Of a DNA stretch of 32,850 nucleotides, positions 1-7,914 are shown one piece after another. Positions within the stretch are counted from its first letter, which is position 1, and every line of letters starts with the position of its first letter. Under the pieces are notes generated by a model. That model was given only the letters and a program-made list of their open reading frames with translations, ran no database searches and was not told where the DNA came from. The position numbers were made by a program, and so were the translations under genes. The stretch is from assembly GCA_948436455.1 (NCBI GenBank), contig CAOJIB010000014.1, positions 1-32,850 on the forward strand, read 5' to 3'. Source of the stretch: an uncultured Blautia sp. GTDB lineage: Bacteria; Bacillota; Clostridia; Lachnospirales; Lachnospiraceae.

Positions 1-586
1 AGGCGGCCAGCAGATCGTCCAGCGTTTTCCAGATCTCTTCCCGGCCCTGCTTCGTAACGGAGGAATACGGGAATATCTTCGTATCCGACGAAAGCCCCAA
101 ACCTTCCCGCAGCATTTTCAAATGCTTTGGAAGCTGGCTCCTTTTAAGCTTATCCGCCTTCGTGGCTACGATCATCGGCGTATAGCCGTAATGCGTGATC
201 CAGTCGTGCATCATCTTGTCGTTGGACGACGGCTCGTGCCGGATATCTACCAGCAAAAATACCGCTCGCAGCTGCCGGGAGGCATGGAGATAACGCTCCA
301 CCAGGCGACCCCATTTTTCCTTTTCCGACGGAGAGGCTTTCGTATAGCCGTACCCTGGCAGGTCTACCAGATACATACAGTTGTTGATGTTATAAAAATT
401 TATGGTCTGTGTTTTTCCTGGCTGCGCACTGGTCCTAGCCAGCGACTTCCGGTTCATCAACCCGTTGATCAGGGAAGATTTCCCTACGTTCGACTTTCCG
501 GCAAAAGCCACTTCCGGCCAGGCGGTTTCCGGCAGACGGCTGGTCACCCCGCACACAATATCCAGCGATACGTTTTTAATGATCAT
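1..586 (-). CDS. engB: Ribosome biogenesis GTP-binding protein EngB/YsxC (3' end cut by window edge)
   Basis: This is a small GTPase needed for late assembly of the large ribosomal subunit. About 195 residues are visible, close to the whole protein, since family members are about 195-200 residues; the last few codons and the stop lie outside the window. The product starts MIIKNVSLDIV and carries the G1/P-loop FAGKSNVGKSS near residue 30, the G3 motif DLPGYG, and the G4 motif ATKADK. The ATG at 586 is preceded by GAGGAAAAG, which begins inside the end of lon; only 9 nt separate the lon stop from this start, so it is very probably the last gene of the tig-clpP-clpX-lon-engB operon. This lon-engB adjacency is widespread in Firmicutes. 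Nothing in it looks unusual. Confidence 0.95.
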   Translation of the reverse strand, partial: MIIKNVSLDIVCGVTSRLPETAWPEVAFAGKSNVGKSSLINGLMNRKSLARTSAQPGKTQTINFYNINNCMYLVDLPGYGYTKASPSEKEKWGRLVERYLHASRQLRAVFLLVDIRHEPSSNDKMMHDWITHYGYTPMIVATKADKLKRSQLPKHLKMLREGLGLSSDTKIFPYSSVTKQGREEIWKTLDDLLAA

Positions 587-595
587 CTTTTCCTC

Positions 596-2911
596 TTATT
601 CGCACAGCGCCTGACGCAGTACCTCGCCCATAGCGTCTACGTAGACAATCTGCAGGCCGCCGGTGATCTCCTCCGACATTTCCGCGACATCCTTTTTATT
701 TTCCACAGGCACCAGCACTTTTTGAATCTGCGCTTCCTTAGCCGCCAGCAGCTTTTCTTTCAGGCCGCCGATGGGCAGCACCCGGCCCCGAAGCGTAATT
801 TCGCCGGTCATGGCCACATCCGCATGCACGGGCTTCTGCGTAATGGCGGAAAGCATGGCTGTCGCCATCGTAATCCCGGCGGAAGGGCCGTCTTTGGGCA
901 CCGCCCCTTCTGGAATATGAATGTGAATATCGTTCTCCCGGAAAAATTCCGGTTCCACCTCATATTCCGGCGCTACGGAACGGATGTAGCTGATGCCTGT
1001 CTTGGCAGACTCCTGCATCACATCGCCCAACTGCCCCGTCAGAAGAAGCTCGCCCTTGCCGGGCATGACGTTGACCTCGATCTGCAAAGTATCGCCGCCA
1101 AGGCTGGTCCAAGCCAAGCCGCGGACAATCCCCACCTCGTCTTTTTTATTGGCCAACTGATGGGTATAGCGCTCTTTCCCCAGATATCCTTCCAGATTTC
1201 CGGCGGTCACCACCAGCTTTTCCTCGCCCTCTTCTAGGATCTTTCGAACGGCCTTCCGGCAGATCCGGGCAATCTCCCGCTCCAGGGAACGCACGCCGGC
1301 TTCCCGGGTATACCCGGTAATGATCTTTTTCAGCGCGCCTTTCCGGATGGACAGCTGGCCTTTTTTCAGGCCGTTGGCCTTCAGTTGCTTTTTCACCAAA
1401 TGCTCTCTGGCAATATGCTCCTTTTCGTTTTCCGTATAACCGGAAATCTCCAGAATTTCCATCCGATCCAGCAGGGGACGGGGAATCTTCTGGGCGTCGT
1501 TCGCCGTCGCTATAAATAGTACCTCGGAAAGATCCTGCGGGATTTCCACATAGTGATCGCTGAAATGCTGATTCTGCTCTGGGTCCAGCACCTCTAAGAG
1601 CGCGGATGCCACGTCGCCTTTATAGTCCGCGCCGGTCTTATCAATCTCATCCAAAAGCAGCAGCGGATTCGCCACCTGGGCCTGTGCCAGGCCGGCGGTA
1701 ATTCTTCCTGGAATCGAACCGATATACGTCCGGCGGTGGCCGCGGATCTCCGCTTCATCCCGGACGCCGCCCAGGCAGATCCGTACATATTTCTTATGCA
1801 GCGCCCGGGCGACGGATTTGGCAATGGAAGTCTTTCCGGTGCCCGGCGGGCCCACCAGGCACAAGATGGGGCTTTCCCCCTTTTTTGTCAGTGTGCGAAC
1901 CGCCAGATATTCCATGATCCGCTCCTTGACCTTCTCCAGCCCGTAATGATCCTCTTCCAAGATCTTAAACGCTTTCTTAAGATCCTTCGAATCCTCGGAT
2001 TTCTTATCCCAGGGCAGTCCCAGAAGCGTCTCAATGTAGCCGCGGGACACCGCCGCCTCAGAGGGACTGTTCCCTAGATTTTTCAGTTTTTCGATCTCTT
2101 TTGAAATTTTTTCCTTTACTTCGTCGGATGCTTCTAATTTTTCCAGCTGCTTTCGATATTTTTCCACATCGGCCTGGGAAGAATCTTCTCCCAGCTCCTC
2201 CCGGATCAATTTTAGCTGTTCCCGCAGGATGTATTCCCGCTGGTTCTTATCTACTTTATTCTTAAGCCTTTGCTGAATGTCCTGCCGGATCTGGTGGATC
2301 TCGATCTCATTGGTCATCAGAGTTCCGACCACCTCGCAGCGCTGAGGAATCGTCAAAGCCTCCAGAATCTTCTGACGGTCCGTATACGCCAAAGGAAGAT
2401 TGATACTGATCTGATCCACCAAGTGCCCTATATCCGTCAGCTTCATGATCTGGCCGATCAGCTCCCGGCTAAGCTTTCCGCTCTCCACGCAGTAGGCATG
2501 GAACAGCTCCTTTAAGCTGCGCAGCGCGGCTTCTTTGGCATTCTCATTGTCAAAATCTTCTTCCTCCTCATATACCGCCGCCTGGGCCAACAGGTACGGC
2601 TCTTCCGCCAGAAAAGCCAGCAGCCTGGCCCGCTGACGTCCCTCCGCAATCACCCGCAGCGTATCCTTGCGCAGGCGCATCACCTGTTTGACGCTGGCGA
2701 TGATTCCCACGCGGTACACATCCGACATTCCCGGATCCTTCGTCTCCGGTTCTCTCTGCGTCACCAAAAACAGCTCCTGATCCTGCAGCATCACCTTCTC
2801 TACCGCGCGGATGGACTTTTCTCTGGTAATATCAAAATGTACAATCATACCCGGCAGGATCGTCGTTCCCCGAAGGGCCGCCGCCGGCAGTACACGAATT
2901 ATTTCCTGCAT
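596..2911 (-). CDS. lon: ATP-dependent protease La (Lon)
   Basis: Lon is a homo-oligomeric cytosolic AAA+ serine protease that degrades misfolded and short-lived regulatory proteins. The 771-residue product has the usual length and order: N-terminal substrate domain (about 5-200), coiled region rich in K and E (200-280), AAA+ module with Walker A GPPGTGKT (354-361) and Walker B LLLLDEID (417-424), and the protease domain with PKDGPSAG (catalytic Ser677) and GGLKEK (catalytic Lys720). The reading frame stays open 34 codons further upstream into clpX, but AAGGAGG sits just ahead of the ATG at 2911, and the product from there starts [15 protein letters not shown] as expected. The stop of clpX lies 16 nt upstream, so the two are co-transcribed. 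Confidence 0.97.
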   Translation of the reverse strand: MQEIIRVLPAAALRGTTILPGMIVHFDITREKSIRAVEKVMLQDQELFLVTQREPETKDPGMSDVYRVGIIASVKQVMRLRKDTLRVIAEGRQRARLLAFLAEEPYLLAQAAVYEEEEDFDNENAKEAALRSLKELFHAYCVESGKLSRELIGQIMKLTDIGHLVDQISINLPLAYTDRQKILEALTIPQRCEVVGTLMTNEIEIHQIRQDIQQRLKNKVDKNQREYILREQLKLIREELGEDSSQADVEKYRKQLEKLEASDEVKEKISKEIEKLKNLGNSPSEAAVSRGYIETLLGLPWDKKSEDSKDLKKAFKILEEDHYGLEKVKERIMEYLAVRTLTKKGESPILCLVGPPGTGKTSIAKSVARALHKKYVRICLGGVRDEAEIRGHRRTYIGSIPGRITAGLAQAQVANPLLLLDEIDKTGADYKGDVASALLEVLDPEQNQHFSDHYVEIPQDLSEVLFIATANDAQKIPRPLLDRMEILEISGYTENEKEHIAREHLVKKQLKANGLKKGQLSIRKGALKKIITGYTREAGVRSLEREIARICRKAVRKILEEGEEKLVVTAGNLEGYLGKERYTHQLANKKDEVGIVRGLAWTSLGGDTLQIEVNVMPGKGELLLTGQLGDVMQESAKTGISYIRSVAPEYEVEPEFFRENDIHIHIPEGAVPKDGPSAGITMATAMLSAITQKPVHADVAMTGEITLRGRVLPIGGLKEKLLAAKEAQIQKVLVPVENKKDVAEMSEEITGGLQIVYVDAMGEVLRQALCE

Positions 2912-2927
2912 CCTACATGCCTCCTTA

Positions 2928-4241
2928 TCAGGCAGTTGTTGCTGATTTGCCCCTTTTTCGGGCGCGGGAAGCCCTTCGCGGCGCCAGCGCCGCCGGCGGC
3001 TCGCCATGCTCAAGCTGGGGACTGCCTATTCCCTTTACCATATCTTCCGTGATCGTGCATCTTCGTATCGTATAATCGGAGGGCGCCTGATACATCACAT
3101 CCATCAATATATTTTCCATAATTGCCCGAAGGCCTCTGGCGCCGGTCTTGCGCTCCATAGACTGCTTGGCGATCTGCTCCAGCGCTCCGGAATCAAAAGA
3201 CAGCTCGATTCCGTCCATCTCGAACAGCTTTCCATACTGCTTCGTCAGCGCGTTCTTCGGCTCGCAGAGAATACGAAGAAGTGCTTTTTCATCCAGCGCG
3301 TCCAACGTCACCACTACCGGCACTCTGCCCACGAATTCTGGGATCAAGCCAAATTTCACCAGATCCACCGGCATAACGTCTTTTAAAAGCTCACCCACGT
3401 TTATATTCTTCGCCTGCTGCACTTCCGCGCCAAAACCGATTGCCTTCGTATCCTTGCGGGCGGCGATGAGTTTTTCAATACCCTCGAAAGCGCCGCCGCA
3501 GATGAACAGAATATTCGTCGTATCGATCTGCAGAAATTCCTGATGAGGATGCTTACGCCCGCCCTGGGGCGGCACACTGGCAACGGTTCCCTCCAGAATC
3601 TTTAGGAGCGCCTGCTGCACGCCTTCACCAGATACGTCCCTGGTGATAGAAGCGTTTTCGGATTTCCGGGTAATCTTGTCGATCTCATCTATATAAATAA
3701 TTCCAAACTGGGCACGATCAATGTCGTAATCCGCAGCCTGGATAATCTTCAGCAAAATATTTTCTACGTCCTCGCCCACATAGCCGGCTTCCGTCAGCGT
3801 AGTCGCGTCCGCGATCGCAAAAGGCACATTCAAAAGCTTCGCCATGGTCTGCGCCAGCAAAGTCTTTCCGGAGCCGGTGGGACCCAGCATCAGGATATTG
3901 CTTTTTTGCAGCTCCACATCCAGATCCGCCGGGGCCATGACTCTTTTATAGTGATTATAGACCGCCACGGAGAGCACCTTTTTCGCCTGCTCCTGGCCTA
4001 TGACATATTCGTCAAGGATCTCGCAAATCTCCTGAGGCGTCATCAAATTAATGCCGGAGAAATTCTCATTTTCCTCTTCCCCGTACATCAGATAATCTTC
4101 TTCTATGATCTCATTGCAGACCCCGACGCATTCGTCACAAATATAAACGCCGTTGGGACCGGCGATCAGCTTCATCACCTGATCTTCCTTTTTATTACAG
4201 AAAGAACATCTGACTCTGGAGCCTTTCGTTTTATCAGCCAT
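2928..4241 (-). CDS. clpX: ATP-dependent Clp protease ATP-binding subunit ClpX
   Basis: ClpX is the AAA+ unfoldase that feeds substrates into ClpP. The 437-residue product has an N-terminal zinc-binding domain with four cysteines (Cys12, Cys15, Cys35, Cys38), Walker A GPTGSGKT (120-127), the GYVG pore loop (153-156), Walker B IIYIDEID (181-188), the RKH loop (229-231), and an IGF tripeptide (268-270) that docks onto ClpP; the last matches the presence of clpP directly upstream. The C-terminal 27 residues (about 411-437) form an unusual tail rich in Ala, Pro, Arg and Lys. The gene lies 113 nt after clpP; that gap holds a hairpin and a dispersed palindromic repeat, so clpX-lon-engB expression may be partly uncoupled from tig-clpP. 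Confidence 0.97.
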   Translation of the reverse strand: MADKTKGSRVRCSFCNKKEDQVMKLIAGPNGVYICDECVGVCNEIIEEDYLMYGEEENENFSGINLMTPQEICEILDEYVIGQEQAKKVLSVAVYNHYKRVMAPADLDVELQKSNILMLGPTGSGKTLLAQTMAKLLNVPFAIADATTLTEAGYVGEDVENILLKIIQAADYDIDRAQFGIIYIDEIDKITRKSENASITRDVSGEGVQQALLKILEGTVASVPPQGGRKHPHQEFLQIDTTNILFICGGAFEGIEKLIAARKDTKAIGFGAEVQQAKNINVGELLKDVMPVDLVKFGLIPEFVGRVPVVVTLDALDEKALLRILCEPKNALTKQYGKLFEMDGIELSFDSGALEQIAKQSMERKTGARGLRAIMENILMDVMYQAPSDYTIRRCTITEDMVKGIGSPQLEHGEPPAALAPRRASRARKRGKSATTA

Positions 4242-4269
4242 ATTCTTACCCTTTCAGTCATAAACAGTT

Positions 4270-4306
4270 ATACAGAAAACCTGCCGCTGGCAGCTCTTCT
4301 GCATGC
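4270..4306 (-). repeat. Dispersed palindromic element, copy A (clpP-clpX gap)
   Basis: A 37-nt imperfect palindrome, with arms CAGAAAACCTGCC and GGCAGCTCTTCTG around a short centre. It matches three other intergenic copies at 6368-6406, 26401-26439 and 32146-32184. In the orientation used here a hairpin (4316-4343) precedes it by 9 nt, the same arrangement as in the other copies. It lies 28 nt before the clpX start, inside the presumed operon. Confidence 0.75.
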
Positions 4307-4315
4307 TAGGCACAT

Positions 4316-4343
4316 AAGACCCCTGCCGCCGGGCAGGAGTCTT
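4316..4343 (-). terminator. Intercistronic hairpin between clpP and clpX (partial terminator or processing site)
   Basis: The arms AAGACTCCTGCC and GGCAGGGGTCTT (minus strand) form a 12-bp stem with one mismatch and a four-base loop, 11 nt after the clpP stop. The U-tract is poor (TCTTATG), so full termination is unlikely; attenuation, transcript processing or 3' end protection of tig-clpP mRNA fits better. It is the hairpin part of repeat copy A. Confidence 0.5.
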
Positions 4344-4354
4344 ACATCCGCACA

Positions 4355-4936
4355 TTATTTGTGTATCATCAGCTCGTCGATCAGCCCATACTCTTTTGCC
4401 TCCTGGGCGGACATATAATTATCCCGATCCGTATCTCTTTCCACAACCTCCAAAGGCTGGCCTGTATTCGCCGCCAAGATCTCATTGAGCGTTCGCTTCG
4501 TCCTGGCAATATGATCCGCCACAATCTGGATCTCCGTCGCCTGTCCCTGCGCGCCGCCGGAAGGCTGATGAATCATAATCGTCGCATTGGGAAGGGCGTA
4601 TCTCTTGCCCTTCGTGCCTCCCGCCAAAAGGAACGCGCCCATGCTAGCGGCCATGCCGATGCAAATCGTAGCCACGTCGCATTTGACATACTGCATCGTG
4701 TCATAAATGGCCATGCCCGCCGTGATTACTCCTCCCGGGCTGTTAATATATAGGTTAATGTCCTTGGTAGGATCTTCGGACTCCAGGAATAACAGCTGCG
4801 CCGTTACCAGACTGGCAGTCACGTCGTTGACCTCCTCGCCCAGGAAGATGATCCGATCCTTTAACAGTCTGGAATAAATATCGTAGCTTCTCTCTCCCCG
4901 GCTGCTCTGCTCTATGACATAAGGTACTAAACTCAT
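4355..4936 (-). CDS. clpP: ATP-dependent Clp protease proteolytic subunit ClpP
   Basis: ClpP forms the double-heptamer serine protease chamber that works with ClpX. At 193 residues it has the standard length. The catalytic triad is visible as Ser98 in GMAASMGAF, His123 in MIHQPSGG, and Asp172 in RDNYMSA. The start at 4936 is preceded by AGGAGGAAAATAT, and the N-terminus [20 protein letters not shown] matches the mature form of the family closely, so little or no propeptide is present. It lies 39 nt downstream of tig and 113 nt upstream of clpX, the classic order in Clostridia. No CtsR-type operator was recognised upstream of the operon. Confidence 0.97.
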   Translation of the reverse strand: MSLVPYVIEQSSRGERSYDIYSRLLKDRIIFLGEEVNDVTASLVTAQLLFLESEDPTKDINLYINSPGGVITAGMAIYDTMQYVKCDVATICIGMAASMGAFLLAGGTKGKRYALPNATIMIHQPSGGAQGQATEIQIVADHIARTKRTLNEILAANTGQPLEVVERDTDRDNYMSAQEAKEYGLIDELMIHK

Positions 4937-4975
4937 ATATTTTCCTCCTGTCTGCTTTGGCTGTCCGCCCGCGTC

Positions 4976-6262
4976 TTATACTTCCTTAGCTGTCTCTGCA
5001 AGGAGCGCGGCCGCCTGACGAACTGCCAGATCCATCTCGATCTGTTCTCTTTCCGGATCCGTCATCATTTCTTTTAATTTATCTGCTTCCATCCGATACA
5101 TGCCGGCCATCTTGCCGATCTCTTCTTCCATCTGTTCCTCGGTGGGATGAATATCTTCCGCCTTTGCGATTGCCTCCAGTACCAGACGGCTCTGGATGCG
5201 CTTCATCGCCTGGGGACGCATCTGCTCCTCCAAGGTATCTTTCGTCGCGCCGGTCATCGTACAGTACTGCTCAAAGGACATGCCCTGCATCTGCAGCCTA
5301 CTGCTGAAATCATTGAGCATTTCCTGCACCTGCGTCTCCAGCATCGCGTCGGGAATCTCCATCGTTGCATTGGCAACGGCCTTTTCCAACGCCGCGTCTT
5401 CTCTTGCCTGACGGGCTTCTTCTTCCTTCTTTTCAGTAAGCTGTTTACGAAGATCCGCCTTATATTCTTCTAACGTATCAAACTCGGATACGTCCATTGC
5501 AAATTCATCGTCCAGGGCCGGAAGCTCTTTCTGCTCGATTTTATTGATCTTGCACTGGAAAACAGCCTCCTTACCAGCCAAATCTGCCGCATGGTAATCC
5601 TCTGGGAAAGTTACGTGCACTTCCTTGTCCTCGCCGATATTCGCGCCGACAAGCTGCTCTTCAAAGCCTGGAATAAAGGTATTGGAACCGATCGTCAACG
5701 GATAATTCTCACCCTTGCCATTTTGGAACGCCACACCGTCCACAAAGCCTTCAAAGTCCAACTGCACCATATCGCCGTCCTGGACGGCACGGTCTTCTAC
5801 CGGAATCGTCCGGGAATTATTTTCCTGTTCCTGTTTCAGACGGGCTTCCAGCTCTTCCTCCGTTACTTCTACGGCATTCGCCGGCACTTCCAGCCCTTTA
5901 TACTCGCCTAAGGTCACTTCGGGTTTTACCGCTACTTCCGCCGTGAAAATAAACGGCATTCCCGGCTCTAATTGTACTACGTCGATTTCCGGCCTGGAAA
6001 CAATCTCCAGCTTGCTCTCGTCCGCCGCGTCGTAATATGCGCCGGGAATCAGCGCGTTGGCGGCCTCTTCCAGGAATACGCCTTTGCCGTACATCTTTTC
6101 AATCATAAACCGCGGTGCTTTTCCCTTACGGAAGCCTGGAAGGGAAATGTTCTTTTTATTCTTCTGGTAGGCCTTTTCGATTGCCTTTTCTAATTCTTCA
6201 ACGGAAACCTCAATCGTCAGCTTCGCCATGTTTTTTTCCATTTTTTCTACCTGTAAACCCAT
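4976..6262 (-). CDS. tig: Trigger factor (ribosome-associated chaperone and prolyl isomerase)
   Basis: Trigger factor binds next to the ribosomal exit tunnel and shelters nascent chains. The 428-residue product has the ribosome-binding signature GFRKGKAPR (43-51), an FKBP-type PPIase domain beginning around QDGDMVQLDFEGFVDG (about residues 155-240), and a helical C-terminal domain. The frame also offers an ATG 21 nt upstream at 6283, but that ATG overlaps the AAGGAGG sequence, which is ideally spaced for the ATG at 6262, so the shorter form is chosen. It is the first gene of the operon that continues through clpP, clpX, lon and engB. An extended -10 element lies about 280 nt upstream, giving an unusually long leader. 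Confidence 0.96.
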   Translation of the reverse strand: MGLQVEKMEKNMAKLTIEVSVEELEKAIEKAYQKNKKNISLPGFRKGKAPRFMIEKMYGKGVFLEEAANALIPGAYYDAADESKLEIVSRPEIDVVQLEPGMPFIFTAEVAVKPEVTLGEYKGLEVPANAVEVTEEELEARLKQEQENNSRTIPVEDRAVQDGDMVQLDFEGFVDGVAFQNGKGENYPLTIGSNTFIPGFEEQLVGANIGEDKEVHVTFPEDYHAADLAGKEAVFQCKINKIEQKELPALDDEFAMDVSEFDTLEEYKADLRKQLTEKKEEEARQAREDAALEKAVANATMEIPDAMLETQVQEMLNDFSSRLQMQGMSFEQYCTMTGATKDTLEEQMRPQAMKRIQSRLVLEAIAKAEDIHPTEEQMEEEIGKMAGMYRMEADKLKEMMTDPEREQIEMDLAVRQAAALLAETAKEV

Positions 6263-6540
6263 TTCTGATAATTCCTCCTTCATTTGTCAGACGCCTGCGG
6301 GATCGACTCTCCGCCGGTCGCTCTTTATACCTCCGTATACAAAGCGACAGACGCTTCGTATGCCGTAGTATGCAGAAAAGCCGCCAAGGGGCAGGTTCTT
6401 CTGTATATTATTTCAGATGGAAAAGCCGCTCCCGTACATCCGGCAGGCATCTTCTATGCCGCGCCAAAGGCGTACCTTGCACAGCGACAGGTTTTCCGTA
6501 TTACCGTTTTATAGGGTAAAGCTCTCCATAGTCACAATCA
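6263..6540 (-). other. Long 5' leader of the tig operon
   Basis: About 280 nt lie between the likely transcription start and tig. I see no convincing open reading frame. The leader contains repeat copy B (6368-6406) in the orientation opposite to tig, and a small hairpin AAGCG/CGCTT at 6342-6356. No known riboswitch or T-box signature was recognised. The rest shows no structure I can name. Confidence 0.5.
6342..6406 (+). repeat. Dispersed palindromic element, copy B with its hairpin (tig leader)
   Basis: The palindrome is at 6368-6406, with outer parts GTATGCAGAAAAGCCGCCA and GGCAGGTTCTTCTGTAT. Eleven nt before it is a small hairpin AAGCG-acaga-CGCTT (6342-6356). Hairpin, spacer and palindrome match the arrangement in copies A, C and D, but here no gene reads toward the element in its orientation, so the hairpin is not a gene's terminator. 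Confidence 0.7.
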
Positions 6541-6547
6541 TTAAGTT

Positions 6548-6556
6548 ACTATAGCA
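6548..6556 (-). promoter_or_regulatory. Promoter of the tig operon (extended -10)
   Basis: On the minus strand the sequence TGCTATAGT gives an extended -10 element (TGn plus TATAGT). No good -35 hexamer is seen 17 bp upstream, which is tolerated for extended -10 promoters. It is the best promoter candidate ahead of tig. Confidence 0.5.
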
Positions 6557-6635
6557 TAAACTATTCAAAAACACCAGCTTTTTTTATCTGAGTTACAGAG
6601 TTTTTTCGCTGGGCTTTGGAATCAAACGACACAGA

Positions 6636-6658
6636 GCAAAAAAGCCGCGGGCTTTCCC
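6636..6658 (-). terminator. Intrinsic terminator of the peptidoglycan glycosyltransferase gene
   Basis: On the minus strand AAAGCC-cgc-GGCTTT is followed directly by more T residues (GGCTTTTTTGCTC). It lies about 40 nt after the stop codon at 6696 and separates this gene from tig. Confidence 0.75.
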
Positions 6659-6695
6659 ACAGCTTTTTCTTTTTATTCTTCGCGTATTTTCCTTC

Positions 6696-7358
6696 TCATC
6701 CTGCTTTTTTCATTAACTCGTAGACCTGCCGCTGCCGTTCTTTGGCCAGCGTCGGATGATCCGCCGGATTGTACAGGGAGGGCGCGTTGGGAATGCCGGC
6801 CAGCATCACGCATTCCTCCTCGTTCAGACCGGAGATTTCCTTTCCGAAATACCCCAGGCTAGCCTGGGCCGCACAGTCGTAGCCATTTCCGAAATAAATT
6901 GTATTGACGTACATTTCCAGGATTTCTTCCTTTGTAAAGGCCCGCTCCAGGGCAAAGGCCATAAACACCTCCGCCACCTTCCGTCCAAAGACCTTTTCCT
7001 GGGTGAAATATAAATTCTTCGCCAGCTGCTGAGTGATTGTGCTTCCCCCTTCCACCAGCGCCCGGGCACGGATGTCTGTAATCACCGCCCGGGCAATGGC
7101 GATGGGATCGATCCCCGGATGGCGATAGAACCGCCGGTCCTCCGCCGAAACCACCGCCTTTTTATAGATTTCAGGCATTTGGGCAAGGGCCGTATAGCCG
7201 TCCTTTGCCTGAATCTGCTCCTGCTTCTCTTCCAGGCTTTCTGCCTCCAGCGCCGTCCGGTACATTGCGTAACCGTTTTGAACCACCAACACGCTCCAGA
7301 GAATCCCCGCCATCAAAAGCATCGCCGCTACATTCCGTAAAAATTTTCTGATCTTCAT
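6696..7358 (-). CDS. mtgA: Monofunctional peptidoglycan glycosyltransferase (GT51 family)
   Basis: This membrane-anchored enzyme polymerises lipid II into glycan strands but lacks a transpeptidase domain: at 220 residues it is only the GT51 module. A single membrane anchor spans about residues 9-27. GT51 motif 1 reads AEDRRFYRHPGIDP with the catalytic Glu73; motif 2 is GGSTITQQLAKN (104-115); later motifs include ILEMYVNTIYFGNG. I chose the ATG at 7358 (MKIRKFLRN), preceded by GAGG, over an in-frame TTG at 7397. Its promoter closely mirrors that of the BceAB-type operon 4 kb away, which suggests induction by lipid II-targeting antibiotics or envelope stress. A terminator follows at 6636-6658, so it is monocistronic. 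The symbol is by family, not proven orthology. Confidence 0.9.
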   Translation of the reverse strand: MKIRKFLRNVAAMLLMAGILWSVLVVQNGYAMYRTALEAESLEEKQEQIQAKDGYTALAQMPEIYKKAVVSAEDRRFYRHPGIDPIAIARAVITDIRARALVEGGSTITQQLAKNLYFTQEKVFGRKVAEVFMAFALERAFTKEEILEMYVNTIYFGNGYDCAAQASLGYFGKEISGLNEEECVMLAGIPNAPSLYNPADHPTLAKERQRQVYELMKKAG

Positions 7359-7416
7359 ATTCCTCGCCCCGCCTTCCGTAAGCCGTTCTTCTATCAAATA
7401 TGTATCTATAATCTAT

Positions 7417-7489
7417 AGTATAAAAATTCCCTTTCCGAATTTCCATCGATACGTCTTACATTTTTTCCGGAAAACTTACATCTATGTAA
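7417..7489 (-). promoter_or_regulatory. Promoter with BceR-type operator upstream of the glycosyltransferase gene
   Basis: Plus-strand TTACA-TCTA-TGTAA (7476-7489) fits the TNACA-N4-TGTAA consensus remembered for BceR-like response regulators. A second CTTACA half-site lies at 7455-7460, exactly 20 bp from the CTTACA of the palindrome. The minus-strand -10 TATACT is at 7422-7417, with a weak ATGGAA -35 (7446-7441, 18 bp spacer), as expected for an activator-dependent promoter. Every spacing is identical to the site at 11595-11668. Confidence 0.7.
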
Positions 7490-7497
7490 TGATGCTG

Positions 7498-7519
7498 GGG
7501 TCAAAAAGTATTTTGACCC
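7498..7519. repeat. Perfect 9-bp inverted repeat between azlD and the glycosyltransferase gene
   Basis: The arms are GGGTCAAAA and TTTTGACCC around the four bases AGTA. It lies 75 nt after the azlD stop and 9 nt from the BceR-type palindrome. There is no U-tract on either side, so it is not a standard terminator; an mRNA 3'-end hairpin or a protein-binding site are alternatives. Confidence 0.55.
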
Positions 7520-7593
7520 TGGTATCATATAATATAACGGGGCAAAAGCAAAAAATTCTTCAGCGTTCGCGTCGGACAATGAGCGCGGGGAAA

Positions 7594-7914
7594 TTATCCA
7601 GCAAAGCGAAGCAGCGCTTCTGTCAGAAATACCGCCGCACAGGCGCAAATTGCCACAGTCAGCAAACTTTTTTCCTTATACGCCACGCAAAGGGCGATGA
7701 TAAGAGCCGCCGCGCCGGAAATCCAACTGGACGTCGCCGTCAGAATCGCCGGGAAAGTCATCGCCGCCAGACTTGCGTAGGGCACGTAATATAAAAAGGA
7801 TTTTAAAAACGGATGGGTAATCTCCTTACGAAAAAGCACCAGCGGCAGCGCCCGGATCAGATAGGTCACACCCGCCATCACCAATATGTACAGAAAAAAA
7901 CGGTCGTTGCTCAT
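7594..7914 (-). CDS. azlD: AzlD-family branched-chain amino acid exporter, small subunit
   Basis: This 106-residue hydrophobic protein has about four predicted membrane segments and the family feature ITYLIRALPL near the N-terminus (here VTYLIRALPLVLF). AzlD proteins act with AzlC in export of branched-chain amino acids or their analogues; the exact substrate cannot be read from sequence. Its ATG overlaps the azlC stop codon (ATGA, 4 nt), so translation is coupled. GGAGGAAGG just upstream serves as ribosome binding site. The pair has its own promoter upstream of azlC. A palindrome without U-tract follows 75 nt after the stop. Confidence 0.9.
   Translation of the reverse strand: MSNDRFFLYILVMAGVTYLIRALPLVLFRKEITHPFLKSFLYYVPYASLAAMTFPAILTATSSWISGAAALIIALCVAYKEKSLLTVAICACAAVFLTEALLRFAG

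Noticed and set aside
122-1237. Long plus-strand open frame opposite engB and lon
   Set aside because: It is the antisense shadow of two clearly identified genes and has no recognisable domain.
2912-3013. A 34-residue N-terminal extension of Lon
   Set aside because: It overlaps clpX codons, has no ribosome binding site, and the internal ATG at 2911 has AAGGAGG and the family-standard N-terminus.
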